Positions 7,129 to 16,284 of a DNA stretch of 64,000 bases are shown in pieces. This DNA comes from Bacillota bacterium (GTDB lineage: Bacteria > Bacillota > Clostridia > Peptostreptococcales > Anaerovoracaceae). Below the pieces are notes generated by a model. That model was not told the origin of the DNA and did no database searches. It saw nothing but the letters and a program-made list of their open reading frames with translations. The stretch's first letter is position 1. The number at the start of each line of letters is the position of its first letter. The stretch lies in assembly GCA_017443515.1 (NCBI GenBank), contig JAFRXM010000027.1, positions 38,625-102,624 on the forward strand, given 5' to 3'. Both the position numbers and the translations under genes were made by a program.

Positions 7129-8253
7129 ATGTACAGCAAAGAAGAAAAAGCAAGAAGACTTGCGGCAGCAGCCGCACTCATAAAAGCCGAAGGCCTGCAG
7201 GCGATCTTCCTACAGGGCAACGGCACCGTGGGCGGAAACTCCCTCGGAAACTACAGGTATTTCGTGGACAACCGCACGAATTTCTTCATAGCCTGCGCCG
7301 TCATAACCCCCGAAGGGCAGCTTCTGGGCGTCGTCAGCAGCGTCATGGCCAGAAACCACCTGGTAAAAGACTCGTTCGTGGACAACGCCATCATCAGCCC
7401 CGACAGGCTGGGCGGCGTCATAAAATATCTTAAGGAAAACGGAATGGACAAGGGCCGCCTGGGGGTGCTTTTGGAAGTCCTGCCCGCTTCGTGGCTGCTT
7501 CGCCTTCGTAAAGAGCTGCCGGAGCTTCAGCTGGTGGACGTTTCCGACGCGCTGTTTGCCATCAGGACGCAGCGCTCCGCTGAGGAGACCGGGACGCTCC
7601 GCCGCTGCGGGCGCATAGCCGACGAGGGCTGCAAAGCCTTTGAAAAAGCAGCGGTCCCCGGCGCCATGGAGCACGAAGTCGTGGCCGACACCATCGCCGC
7701 CATGCAGCGCTGCGGCTGCGACAATTTCTTCATGTTAATCGCTTCCGGCAGGTTTTCTGCCGAGGGCAGCAAGATGACCACCCTGCACAACGCCGGGGGC
7801 ATAGACCGCCGCCTGGAGGATGGTGACACGGTGTCAATGGAGATAACGCCGTATTTCAACGGTAACTGGACTCAGCTGGTGCGCACCGTAAACGTGGGCC
7901 GGCCCAACCCCGACGCGGACGAATTCATCCGGGTCACAAAGCTCGGTATCAGAGCCGCGGCAGCGCTCATAAAGCCGGGCGTTCCCATCTCGGAGCTGGT
8001 AAAAGCCATGCGGTCAGCCGTCGAAGCCGAAGGCTATAGGCTCGCCATGCCCTGCGGCCACATCTGCGGCGCGGACCTTAACGAAGAGCGCCTTTCGGAG
8101 GACAACGAACGCAGGCTCCTTCCCGGAATGTGCGTCATAATCCACCCGACGGTGCTCAAAGGCAGCCTTAAGTCCGGGATCTACTGGGGGGAATCCTATC
8201 TGGTCACGGAAGACGGCTGCGAGTGCCTCATGCCGGAAAGCACAAAAGATTAA
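7129..8253 (+). CDS. Creatinase-fold (M24) protein without metal ligands, copy 2
   Basis: Paralogue of the preceding gene (374 residues, same two domains). It has the same substitutions at the metal-ligand positions: MEITPYFNGNWTQLVRT with Glu and Gln for the two Asp, His kept in CGHICGAD, His for Glu in VIIHPTV, and Gly for Glu in YWGESY. The shared pattern in two diverged copies means the change is old and selected for. They may form a heterodimer, since creatinase and prolidase are dimers. TAAGGAGG overlaps the end of copy 1, so the two genes are co-transcribed. Substrate unknown. Confidence 0.75.
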   Translation: MYSKEEKARRLAAAAALIKAEGLQAIFLQGNGTVGGNSLGNYRYFVDNRTNFFIACAVITPEGQLLGVVSSVMARNHLVKDSFVDNAIISPDRLGGVIKYLKENGMDKGRLGVLLEVLPASWLLRLRKELPELQLVDVSDALFAIRTQRSAEETGTLRRCGRIADEGCKAFEKAAVPGAMEHEVVADTIAAMQRCGCDNFFMLIASGRFSAEGSKMTTLHNAGGIDRRLEDGDTVSMEITPYFNGNWTQLVRTVNVGRPNPDADEFIRVTKLGIRAAAALIKPGVPISELVKAMRSAVEAEGYRLAMPCGHICGADLNEERLSEDNERRLLPGMCVIIHPTVLKGSLKSGIYWGESYLVTEDGCECLMPESTKD

Positions 8254-8358
8254 AAACTCCTCCGGAAAGCGTTTTTACTCTTGCAAAAGCGTTGTACGGA
8301 GGGTATACTTCAAATAGAACTTTTATTAATCGAAGTGTCATTTGACGGAGGCGCAGCG

Positions 8359-8652
8359 ATGGCGAAGATCATAAGACCCGAAAGACTCCCCGAATTATAT
8401 AAAGCGATCATGTCCCTGGAATCCGAAGAGGAGTGCCAGCAGTTCCTTGAGGATCTTTGTTCGGAGGCCGAGCTTTCCGCCATGGAGCAGCGCTACCAGG
8501 TGGCCAAGCTGCTGCTCGAGGACAAAGTCTACCTGGATATTCTGCTCGAAACAAAAGCCAGCACCTCCACCATCAGCCGCGTAAAACGCATGGTCACCGG
8601 CGGCACCGGCTGCATAAAACGCGTCATCCAGCGCGTCAACCCCAAAGAATAA
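8359..8652 (+). CDS. YerC/YecD-family TrpR-like DNA-binding protein
   Basis: A 97-residue protein of the TrpR-like YerC/YecD family, short helix-turn-helix proteins of Bacillota. Typical features are the opening LPELYKAIMSLESEEECQQF, the helix LSAMEQRYQVAKLLLE, and the recognition segment ASTSTISRVKRMV. The ATG at 8359 with GACGGAGG upstream is preferred over an in-frame upstream start. The target genes are unknown. Downstream lies the 182-bp repeat-bounded element. Confidence 0.85.
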   Translation: MAKIIRPERLPELYKAIMSLESEEECQQFLEDLCSEAELSAMEQRYQVAKLLLEDKVYLDILLETKASTSTISRVKRMVTGGTGCIKRVIQRVNPKE

Positions 8653-8657
8653 GATCT

Positions 8658-8668
8658 GGGACGGTCCC
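8658..8668. repeat. Perfect 11-bp palindromic core GGGACGGTCCC
   Basis: A short self-complementary variant of the repeat core, directly before the left arm of the element at 8671-8852. Confidence 0.55.
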
Positions 8669-8670
8669 GT

Positions 8671-8852
8671 GAAAAAGGGGGACGGTTCTGGTTTTCATTT
8701 TGGTGGATATTGGAAATTGAAAGGAGGTTCCGGCCTCAGACAAACATCGGGCGGTACGGCAGAACAGGCCGGCCGCCTGCAATTTGTTTAAACCCAGACC
8801 GCCAGATTACCAGTAATTCCCAAAATGAAAATCAGAACCGTCCCCCTTTTTC
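8671..8852. repeat. 182-bp non-coding element with 32-bp terminal inverted repeats
   Basis: The left arm (8671-8702) and the right arm (8821-8852) are inverted copies that differ at one of 32 positions. Each arm contains the family core GGGGGACGGTTCTG flanked by TGAAAA and TTTTCA, so each can also fold by itself. The 118-base interior has no convincing gene but has a small palindrome (CAGGC-CGGCC-GCCTG). The structure resembles a MITE or REPIN, that is, a non-autonomous element moved by an enzyme encoded elsewhere. No target-site duplication is obvious. Confidence 0.75.
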
Positions 8853-8855
8853 AAT

Positions 8856-8876
8856 CAGAACCGTCCCCATTTTTCA
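8856..8876. repeat. Additional half-copy of the dispersed repeat
   Basis: A further inverted core (CAGAACCGTCCCC followed by ATTTTTCA) directly after the 182-bp element. Its last three bases are the stop codon of the ArsR gene read on the minus strand. Confidence 0.6.
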
Positions 8877-9194
8877 GCTGTTCAGCTTGCGGATGGCGTT
8901 GAGGTACTTCTGCAAGGTGCCGATGCTGACGTAATAATAGGAATAGGACTCCTTTTTCTGAGCCGTCACAAGCCCGGAAACAAGGAGTTTTCTCATGTGC
9001 TGCGAGATCGTGGACTGTGAATAGCCGAATTCAGCCACAAGGTCCTTGTTGCAGACCTGGCGGCGGGCTATGTTTTCGGTATAAATAAAGCGGAAGAGCT
9101 CCACACGCAGCGGGTGTGCCAGCGCATCCGACGCCGCCGCGATCAGCGCAATCTCTTCGCTGTCGTAGATGTCGTTGTCTTTTCTGATCCTCAT
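8874..9194 (-). CDS. ArsR-type winged-helix transcriptional repressor
   Basis: A 106-residue winged-helix protein. The pattern ALAHPLRVELFRFI opens the domain, the recognition helix is GYSQSTISQHMRKLLVSGLV, and the beta-wing is SYSYYYVSIGTL. No ArsR-type Cys metal-binding motif is seen in the recognition helix, so the inducer is probably not arsenic or cadmium. A start at 9200 is also possible. The start at 9194 is preferred because an extended -10 (TGATATAAT) ends only 6 bases before it. The gene lies divergent to gdpP and could repress it or itself. The stop codon is within repeat DNA. Confidence 0.8.
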   Translation of the reverse strand: MRIRKDNDIYDSEEIALIAAASDALAHPLRVELFRFIYTENIARRQVCNKDLVAEFGYSQSTISQHMRKLLVSGLVTAQKKESYSYYYVSIGTLQKYLNAIRKLNS

Positions 9195-9200
9195 GGGCAT

Positions 9201-9209
9201 ATTATATCA
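9201..9209 (-). promoter_or_regulatory. Extended -10 box abutting the ArsR start
   Basis: Read on the minus strand, TGATATAAT is followed by ATGCCCATG. A start site 7 bases after the -10 would fall on the A of the second ATG, making the transcript leaderless. No good -35 is visible. Confidence 0.45.
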
Positions 9210-9301
9210 CGCTTTGTCTACCAAAATCCAATATATTATGGTATAATAACGTGTCGAATTGTTTTCGTCAGTCATTTTGTATTGCAGCGAAAGGGAAAAT
9301 T

Positions 9302-11260
9302 ATGAATAAAAAGCTCGCCAGAGAAGTGGCGCAGCCCTTTATGATAATAGGTCTTGTGGGCATGCTGGTCTTAAGCATAGTCCTGCTGTGGCTCAACCTC
9401 TACGTCGGGCTCGGCGCCATGGTCCTAAGCGGCCTCGTGTACCTGTTCCACCTGCGCTTTACGCAAAACTACGTGGAACGCAGCATTGAAAAATTCGAAA
9501 AGAACGTTCTTCGCGAGCGCGAGGACTTCATGGATGCCTTCTCCCAGAGGGCGCCGCTCCTGATATGTGTAGTCAACCGCGCCGGCGAACTGGTCTGGAA
9601 CAACCCGGCCTTCGCCGAAGCCTTCCCCGAAGAGGACAGCGCCAAGGCGGTGCTCAACGTCAGCAGTCTGGCTCCGTTCTTCGAAGACCCGGACCACAGC
9701 GAAGTCATGAAAGTCGGCAGCAAGTTCTACAGCGTCACCGCCGCTGCGACCGATCTTCGCGGCCGCGAGCGCAGGATGCTCTTCTGGCAGGAAGTAACAG
9801 AGCTCAAGGGGCTCAAGACCTACATAGAAGACACCAGAGCCTGCCTTGCCTACATCAGCGTGGATAACTACGACGAGATGCTCGAGGCAAGCCCCATCGA
9901 AGAGCAGTCCAGCATAGCAGCCCAGATAGACAAGACCATACACAACTGGGCCATCTCCATGCAGGCGGCGCTTCTGCGCGCCAGGTCGGACCGCTACCTG
10001 ATGGCCTTCGAGCACCAGTACCTGCCGCAGCTTAGGGAGACGCGCTTCCCCATACTCAACGAGATGCACGACATCGAGACCAAGGCGGACTTCCCGACCT
10101 CCATCTCCATAGGCATCTGCACAGGCGAGTCCACCCTGGAAGAGCTCCAGGAAAGCGCGGCTGCAGCACTGGATCTGGCCCTCGGCCGCGGAGGCGACCA
10201 GGCCGTCATCAGGCGCCGTGGAGGCGAGACCGAGTACTACGGCGGAGCTCTGCCTTCGGTAGAAAAGCGCAACAAGGGCAAAAGCAGAGTCATGTCGCAC
10301 ATGCTCTCCCAGCTCATAGAAAATTCCACAAACGTCATAATAGCCGGCCACGCCCGCCCCGACATGGACTGCTTCGGCGCAGCTCTTGGTGTGTACGCGC
10401 TGGCCAGCAACATGAAAAAGCCTGTCGGCATAGTCCTGGAAAACCCCGGCGACGGAATAGAGCTCATCTATAAGGCGGCTCTGGGCCTTAACGCCTTCGA
10501 GTTCTACAGCCACGAAAAAGCCCTAAGCGAGCTCAAGTCCGACACCCTCGTGGTAATGGTGGACCATCACAGGCCCGCCATCTCGGAGTTCCCGGAGCTC
10601 CTCAGCTCGGCAAAGAAAATCGCCGTCATAGACCACCACAGGCGCGCCAAGGACGCAGTGGAAAGCCCGGTGCTCTCCTACATGGAGACCTACGCAAGCT
10701 CCTCCTGCGAGCTGGTAACGGAGCTTTTGCAGTACTCCGGCGACCGCGGCGAGATAAGCCGCTTCGAGGCGGAAGCGCTGCTTGCGGGCATCACCCTGGA
10801 CACCAAAAACTTCACCGTGAATTCCGGCGTGCGCACGTTCGAGGCTGCGTCGTGGCTCAGGCGCAGCGGTGCGGACAACGCAAACGTCAAGAACTTCTTC
10901 AAGGTCAGCCTGGAGTTCTACCAGAAGAAGGCGGCCATCATATCCGCGGCGGAGATCCTGCCCAACGGTGTGGCGGTAGCCTACACCAGGGATCAGGATC
11001 CGGCCATGCAGATACTCGTCTCGCAGGTGGCGGACGAGCTGCTGGACATGAAGGGCGTTGACGGCTCCATCGTTGCAGGCCGCGGCGAAGGGCGCACCAT
11101 GGTATCGGCCCGTTCTAACGGCAAGATCAACGTGCAGACCCTCATGGAAAAGCTCGGAGGAGGCGGCCACCAGAACGTGGCGGCGGCGCAGGTAACAGTC
11201 GGCCCGGAAGAAGCCATCGCCTTGGCCGTACACATAATGAGGGACGAAGGAATATTGTAA
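9302..11260 (+). CDS. gdpP: Cyclic-di-AMP phosphodiesterase GdpP
   Basis: Membrane-bound DHH-family enzyme of 652 residues that hydrolyses c-di-AMP. Two N-terminal membrane helices (residues about 12-60) are followed by a PAS-like domain and a degenerate GGDEF domain (residues about 170-300). Then comes the DHH domain with PDMDCFGAALG, VMVDHHRP and AVIDHHRRA, and the DHHA1 domain ending in GGGGHQNVAAAQV. All metal-binding Asp/His motifs are present, so the enzyme should be active. It leads the conserved run gdpP-rplI-dnaB of Bacillota. A TATAAT (9242-9247) lies 55 bases upstream. c-di-AMP turnover links it to potassium and cell-wall homeostasis. Confidence 0.95.
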   Translation: MNKKLAREVAQPFMIIGLVGMLVLSIVLLWLNLYVGLGAMVLSGLVYLFHLRFTQNYVERSIEKFEKNVLREREDFMDAFSQRAPLLICVVNRAGELVWNNPAFAEAFPEEDSAKAVLNVSSLAPFFEDPDHSEVMKVGSKFYSVTAAATDLRGRERRMLFWQEVTELKGLKTYIEDTRACLAYISVDNYDEMLEASPIEEQSSIAAQIDKTIHNWAISMQAALLRARSDRYLMAFEHQYLPQLRETRFPILNEMHDIETKADFPTSISIGICTGESTLEELQESAAAALDLALGRGGDQAVIRRRGGETEYYGGALPSVEKRNKGKSRVMSHMLSQLIENSTNVIIAGHARPDMDCFGAALGVYALASNMKKPVGIVLENPGDGIELIYKAALGLNAFEFYSHEKALSELKSDTLVVMVDHHRPAISEFPELLSSAKKIAVIDHHRRAKDAVESPVLSYMETYASSSCELVTELLQYSGDRGEISRFEAEALLAGITLDTKNFTVNSGVRTFEAASWLRRSGADNANVKNFFKVSLEFYQKKAAIISAAEILPNGVAVAYTRDQDPAMQILVSQVADELLDMKGVDGSIVAGRGEGRTMVSARSNGKINVQTLMEKLGGGGHQNVAAAQVTVGPEEAIALAVHIMRDEGIL

Positions 11261-11296
11261 AATACGGGCTCTAAGCCCTTACAGGAGGATAACACC

Positions 11297-11746
11297 ATGA
11301 AAGTAATACTGCTCAAGGACGTAAAAGGACTCGGCAAGGCCGGCGAAGTGGCAAACGCTTCCGACGGCTACGCAAGGAACTTCCTGCTGCCCAAAAAGCT
11401 CGTAATGGAGGCCACCGAGGCCAACCTTAAGGAGCTCGAAAGGCGCCGCGCGGAGATCGAAGCCCAGCGCGCCATGGACAAGGCCGTAGCTGAAGATCTC
11501 AAGAAGAAGATCGAGGCCGCAGCACCTGTCGTCATCGAGTCCAAGGCCGGCGAAGGCGGAAGGCTCTTCGGCGCAGTTACCAGCAAGGATATAGCCGACG
11601 CGTTCTACAACATCTACAAGATAGAGCTGGACAAGAAAAAGATAGTCATGGATACCCCCATCAAGCAGGAAGGCCCCGCAGCGGTGGAGCTGAAGCTTTT
11701 CCAGGGCATCTCGGCTAAGCTCAAGCTCAACGTCGTCGCAAAGTAG
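11297..11746 (+). CDS. rplI: 50S ribosomal protein L9
   Basis: 149 residues, full length. The N-terminal rRNA-binding domain [19 protein letters not shown] and the following [17 protein letters not shown] segment ([16 protein letters not shown]) are diagnostic. A long charged connecting helix ([23 protein letters not shown]) and the C-terminal domain follow. AGGAGG lies 7 bases before the ATG. It sits 36 bases after gdpP and 10 before dnaB. Confidence 0.97.
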   Translation: MKVILLKDVKGLGKAGEVANASDGYARNFLLPKKLVMEATEANLKELERRRAEIEAQRAMDKAVAEDLKKKIEAAAPVVIESKAGEGGRLFGAVTSKDIADAFYNIYKIELDKKKIVMDTPIKQEGPAAVELKLFQGISAKLKLNVVAK

Positions 11747-11756
11747 GGAGCATACA

Positions 11757-13118
11757 ATGCCTCAGATCGAAAGGATACCGCCCCACGCGGAGGCGGCAGA
11801 AAAAAGCGTCCTGGGCGCCATACTCATAGATAAGGAAGTCTTTTTCAAGGTCTCCGAGCACGTAAAGGCTGAAGACTTCTACACCCCTGCCCACAGGGAG
11901 ATCTACGCCGCCATGGCGCAGCTCAACGCCGGCGGTGAGCCCATAGACGTCATAACCGTCACCGAAGCCTTAAAAAAGCGTAAGAGCCTCGAGGCTGCGG
12001 GCGGCAGAGCCTACGTTTCGGCGCTCTCGCAGGAGGTCCCCACCACCGCCAACGCCACGCAGTACGCTAAGATCGTGGCTGAAAAGGCCATCTTAAGGCG
12101 CCTTATCACCGCCTCCGGCGACATAGTCGAAAAGAGCTACTCTGAAAAACTGGACAGTGCCAAGGTGCTGGACCACGCGGAGCAGGTCATCTTCGAGATC
12201 GCCAAGGACCGCCAGACCGGCGACGTGACGAAGATCCAGGAGGTCATCTCCAACAACATCACCGCTATCGAGACCGCTCAGAAGAACGGAGGGCAGCTGC
12301 CCGGCCTGTCTTCGGGATTCATAGATCTGGACAAGAAGACCTCGGGCTTCCAGAAGTCTGACCTGATAATACTTGCTGCGCGCCCGTCCATGGGAAAGAC
12401 CGCGTTCGCGCTCAACATAGCGCAGCATGCGGCCTTAAAGCTTGGCAAGCGCGTGGTGATCTTCTCGCTGGAAATGAGCCGCGAGCAGCTGGGCATGAGG
12501 CTCCTTGCTATGGAGAGCCGCGTGGACAGCAACAAGCTGCGTGTAGGTGACCTTTCCCAGGAGGACTGGGACAGCGTCAACGACGCCGTCGCGAGGTTCT
12601 CAAACGCGGACCTGCTGATAGACGACACCCCGGGCATAGGCGTCATGGAGATGCGCAACAAGTGCCGCCGCATAGACCAGGAAAAGAAGATAGACCTCAT
12701 AGTCGTGGACTACATCCAGATGATGTCCGCCGACGAGTCCGGCGACAACCGCCAGCAGGAAGTGTCGCAGATCTCGCGCTACCTAAAGCAGCTGGCCAGG
12801 GAGATGAAGTGCCCTGTCATAGTGCTTTCGCAGCTGTCGCGCGCCGTGGAGCAGCGCCAGGGGGACAAGCGCCCGATACTTTCCGACCTGCGTGAATCCG
12901 GCGCCATCGAGCAGGATGCGGATATAGTCATGTTCCTCTTCCGCGAGGACTACTACAACAGAAACAAGGACAACTACGAGCCGAACAACCTCTGCGAGGT
13001 AATACTGGCTAAGCAGCGCATGGGCGAGACCGGAAAGGTCACCCTGGGCTGGCAGCCGCGTTTCACGAAATTCGTCAACTACCAGAGAGAAGAGCCGGCA
13101 CACCCGGCAGAAGATTAA
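11757..13118 (+). CDS. dnaB: Replicative DNA helicase DnaB
   Basis: Hexameric 5'-3' helicase of 453 residues that unwinds DNA at the replication fork. The N-terminal domain (PPHAEAAEKSVLGAIL) is followed by the linker and the RecA-like motor with Walker A ARPSMGKTAFALN, Walker B LIVVDYIQMM and the arginine-finger region FLFREDYYN. Length and motifs are complete. It is translated directly after rplI and is followed by its probable loader gene. Confidence 0.97.
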   Translation: MPQIERIPPHAEAAEKSVLGAILIDKEVFFKVSEHVKAEDFYTPAHREIYAAMAQLNAGGEPIDVITVTEALKKRKSLEAAGGRAYVSALSQEVPTTANATQYAKIVAEKAILRRLITASGDIVEKSYSEKLDSAKVLDHAEQVIFEIAKDRQTGDVTKIQEVISNNITAIETAQKNGGQLPGLSSGFIDLDKKTSGFQKSDLIILAARPSMGKTAFALNIAQHAALKLGKRVVIFSLEMSREQLGMRLLAMESRVDSNKLRVGDLSQEDWDSVNDAVARFSNADLLIDDTPGIGVMEMRNKCRRIDQEKKIDLIVVDYIQMMSADESGDNRQQEVSQISRYLKQLAREMKCPVIVLSQLSRAVEQRQGDKRPILSDLRESGAIEQDADIVMFLFREDYYNRNKDNYEPNNLCEVILAKQRMGETGKVTLGWQPRFTKFVNYQREEPAHPAED

Positions 13119-13148
13119 GCGCCGGGAAGGCTCCTGCCGCATCATAAA

Positions 13149-14402
13149 ATGGACTACAAGAAGCAGAACGTACAGAACTATTTCCTATACGACACTCAGG
13201 TGGAGAACCTCTTCCTTTCCGAGTACATGCCTTCGGCCCCGGAAAACGCTGTGAAGGTCTATTTGCTTGCGCTCATGCACGTGCAGCAGGGCTTGCCTCT
13301 GGATAGCGCAGCGCTGGCTAAAAAGCTCCGCCTTAGCGCAGAGGACGTGGACGCAGCCTGGGATCACTGGTACAAAGCCGGTCTGGTGCGCCTTACGAAG
13401 AACAGCGCACAGCAGGGCGGAGGCAGAAACGTGGAGCTGCTGAACATTCGCGAGATGGTGTTCGGAAGAAGGCCCGAGGGGGCTGTTTCGGTTCCGGAGT
13501 CCGCGCCTTTTGCGCTGGACGACGCGGAGTTCTCGCGCCTCCTGCAGAGCATAGAAAGCGCCACAGGAAGGCTTCTTGAGGCCCGCGAGCCGGAGGAAGT
13601 AGCTTCCTGGATCAGCGAATACGGCATGGCCCCCGAGGTGATACTCCTGGGCTACAAATACTGCACCCAGCGCGGCAAGAGCAACCGCTGCCGCTACGTG
13701 GGCGCTATTTTAAAGGACTGGCGCGCCAAGGGGCTGGTAACGGCGGACCAGGTGGAGGACAGCCTCGCCGCGTCCGACAGGCATTACGAGTACTACCGCG
13801 CTGTAATGAAAGAGCTGGGCTTCCACCGCAGCGCCTCCGAGCCTGAAAAACGCATCATGGACAGCTGGTTCGACAAGATGGGCTGCAGCCTGGACGAGGT
13901 AAAAGACGCGTGTCGCGCAACAACTGGCATAGGGAACCCCAACATCAACTACGTCAACAGCGTGCTGGTGTCGAGATATAACGAAAAGAACGCATCCGGC
14001 AGCCAGAAGGTGTCGGAGGAGAACATCTTCGCGAAGGTCAATGCGCTCTACGAGAGCATACGCGAGGAGAATGCAAGGAAGACCGAGCAGATAAGATCCG
14101 AGGTCTTCACAAAAATTCCACGTATCAGGAGTATAATGGATGAGATAAGGGCTTGCGGAGTGGCGGCTTCAAGAGCCATGCTGCGCGGGGGCTCCGGCAC
14201 TGCCGAGGTGGCAAGGCAGAAGGAAAAGGCTGAAGAACTGGGCCGCGAGAAGGCCAGGCTTTTGGCGTCTTTTGGCTACGCACCGGACGCGCTGGACGCA
14301 AGATACAGCTGCCCCAAATGCAGGGACACCGGCGTTCTGGACGACGGCAGCCGCTGCAGCTGCTTTAAGGAAAAGGCGGAAGCTCTCCTGAAAAAGCAGT
14401 AA
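13149..14402 (+). CDS. DnaD-domain replication initiation protein with C-terminal zinc motif
   Basis: A 417-residue protein with an N-terminal winged-helix part (residues 1-100) and two DnaD-type domains around residues 130-290 (EEVASWISEYGMAPEVILLGYKYC and KDACRATTGIGNPNINYVNSVL). The C-terminal tail (CPKCRDTGVLDDGSRCSCF) can bind zinc and resembles the start of DnaC-type helicase loaders. The position right after dnaB supports a function in loading the helicase at the origin or at restart sites. The ATG at 13149 has a poor ribosome binding site; the neighbouring spacing is 30 bases. Confidence 0.8.
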   Translation: MDYKKQNVQNYFLYDTQVENLFLSEYMPSAPENAVKVYLLALMHVQQGLPLDSAALAKKLRLSAEDVDAAWDHWYKAGLVRLTKNSAQQGGGRNVELLNIREMVFGRRPEGAVSVPESAPFALDDAEFSRLLQSIESATGRLLEAREPEEVASWISEYGMAPEVILLGYKYCTQRGKSNRCRYVGAILKDWRAKGLVTADQVEDSLAASDRHYEYYRAVMKELGFHRSASEPEKRIMDSWFDKMGCSLDEVKDACRATTGIGNPNINYVNSVLVSRYNEKNASGSQKVSEENIFAKVNALYESIREENARKTEQIRSEVFTKIPRIRSIMDEIRACGVAASRAMLRGGSGTAEVARQKEKAEELGREKARLLASFGYAPDALDARYSCPKCRDTGVLDDGSRCSCFKEKAEALLKKQ

Positions 14403-14420
14403 GGACACGGTTTTGGATAT

Positions 14421-16223
14421 ATGAGTGATAATATAACGAACAAACTGAATACTGAAAATAACGCCGAGAGCTTTGAGGAGCGTTTTTCGCGCATGTCTGA
14501 AGAGCTTGCGGCTAAGCGCGAAGCCAGGCTTGCCGAAAAGGCCAAGACGGATCCTTCGGCAAAGGTGAGGGTGGACATGTCAGGCAATGCCATGACCGTC
14601 TATCGCAGCCGCACCGCGCTTGCCAGCTACAGGCATAAGGTGCGCGGCGAAGGCGCCATAAAGCGTACGATCCGCCTTGTGAAGGGCCTTAAGGCTGCCA
14701 AGCTGAAGGCCGACGCTCTGCCGTACTGCAGCGCGGAGAACCGCCGCGCCATGTACACAGAGGTCTACCGCGATGCCTGGGCACCTGTTGCCAACAGCAT
14801 AGACAACGCCGCAGACACCCTCTGGGGCTTCCTGAGCAGCCTCGGGTACGATATATTAGAGATACTGGTCTTTATAATAAACGGAATCATTAAGATCTGG
14901 TACTACGCCGGCAGCGTGGGCCTGTTCGTCTGGGACAAACTCTGGGATTTCCGCCTCTGGCTGGATACGCACAAGAAGGGCCTGTTCCAGATATTTGCCA
15001 CATTGGTGACTCTGGCGGCAATAGCGCTGATCGGCGTCAGTTCAATGACGGGATACGAGTACAGCTACTACGGCCGGAAACTGGGCACCGCCAAGTCCAA
15101 ACGCGATGTCTACGACGTCATAGAGACCCTGGGCGACAAGCTCTCCGAAAGCGCCGGCGCCAACATCAGCCTGGACGTGGAGCGCGACATCAGCTTCGAG
15201 AAGGTCTACGGCTTCAAGATGGATATAGACACCCCGGACGACATTCTCAACACCCTTACCTATATGAAAGACCTCCGCGTGGAGGCTTATGCGGTCTGCA
15301 TCAACGGCGAACCCGTAGTCTACGTGGACAACGAAGTCACCGCTGAAAGCGTAATAACAAGGGCTAAGGATTCCTTCACCCCGCCGCGTCCCGGCTACGA
15401 GTACCTCAACGCGTCAATTGCCGAAGAGATCACCATCCAGCCCGCCACCATCAAGCTGGCGGAGCTCTGGAACCCGGCAGTTGCCGTGCGCTACATCCAG
15501 ACCGGCTCCACAGAAGTCCTTAAGGAAGGCGAGGAAGCCCATCCGAAGATCACGGTCTTTGCTACCGCAAACGTCACAGAGGACGAATCTATCGCGTACT
15601 CCAGAAGATATGTAAAGAACAACAATCTGTACATCACTGAGGAAGTGCCCGTTTCCGCGGGCAAGAACGGCGTGCGCAGGAAAGTTTCCGAGGTCCAGTT
15701 GGAAAACGGCGTGGAAGTCTCCAAGGTGGAGCAGTCCAGCACCGTCATCCAGAACCCTGTCGACGAAGTCTACGAGACCGGTACCAGGCCGCTTCCCGAA
15801 AGGGCAGGCAGCGGCACCTGGCTGTTCCCGCTCAAGGGCAACTACACACCCACATCTCCGTTCGGCTGGAGAAATACAGGTATAGCAGGCGCTACGCATC
15901 AGCACCAGGGAGCGGACCTCTGGCAGCCCGCGGGCTCCAGGATCTACGCTGCTGACGGCGGCGTGGTGGCCTACGCAGGATACAACGGCAATTTCGGCCT
16001 GCTCGTGCAGATCAACCACGGCGGCCTTTACGAGACGTACTACGCGCACTGCAGCAGGGTGCTCGTAAAAGTAGGAGAAACTGTTGCCCAGGGGCAGGTC
16101 ATAGCCCTTATCGGCAGCACGGGCGTTGCTTCTGGCGCGCACCTGCATTTCGAGGTGCACTACAACGGAAGAGCCATAGATCCGAAAGCCATTTTCCCGG
16201 GCATATACAAAGGCCAGTGGTAG
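14421..16223 (+). CDS. Membrane-anchored M23 peptidase with G5 domain
   Basis: A 600-residue cell-wall endopeptidase. Residues 1-180 are charged and mostly cytoplasmic, with amphipathic stretches at 130-165. One membrane helix follows (FQIFATLVTLAAIALIGV, about 190-210). The extracellular part has a G5-like domain at about 395-455 (EEVPVSAGKNGVRRKVSEVQ) and a LytM/M23 domain. The zinc ligands appear in HQHQGADLW and HLHFEVH, and HYNGRAIDP ends the domain. Such proteins cut peptide bridges in peptidoglycan during growth or division. The large cytoplasmic N-terminus is unusual and may bind an intracellular partner. It lies 18 bases after the dnaD-like gene. Confidence 0.85.
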   Translation: MSDNITNKLNTENNAESFEERFSRMSEELAAKREARLAEKAKTDPSAKVRVDMSGNAMTVYRSRTALASYRHKVRGEGAIKRTIRLVKGLKAAKLKADALPYCSAENRRAMYTEVYRDAWAPVANSIDNAADTLWGFLSSLGYDILEILVFIINGIIKIWYYAGSVGLFVWDKLWDFRLWLDTHKKGLFQIFATLVTLAAIALIGVSSMTGYEYSYYGRKLGTAKSKRDVYDVIETLGDKLSESAGANISLDVERDISFEKVYGFKMDIDTPDDILNTLTYMKDLRVEAYAVCINGEPVVYVDNEVTAESVITRAKDSFTPPRPGYEYLNASIAEEITIQPATIKLAELWNPAVAVRYIQTGSTEVLKEGEEAHPKITVFATANVTEDESIAYSRRYVKNNNLYITEEVPVSAGKNGVRRKVSEVQLENGVEVSKVEQSSTVIQNPVDEVYETGTRPLPERAGSGTWLFPLKGNYTPTSPFGWRNTGIAGATHQHQGADLWQPAGSRIYAADGGVVAYAGYNGNFGLLVQINHGGLYETYYAHCSRVLVKVGETVAQGQVIALIGSTGVASGAHLHFEVHYNGRAIDPKAIFPGIYKGQW

Positions 16224-16284
16224 CCCCGGGAGCTTAAGCAGTTTATAAAATATATTTACATACACCTACCAGGAGGAAAAAACA

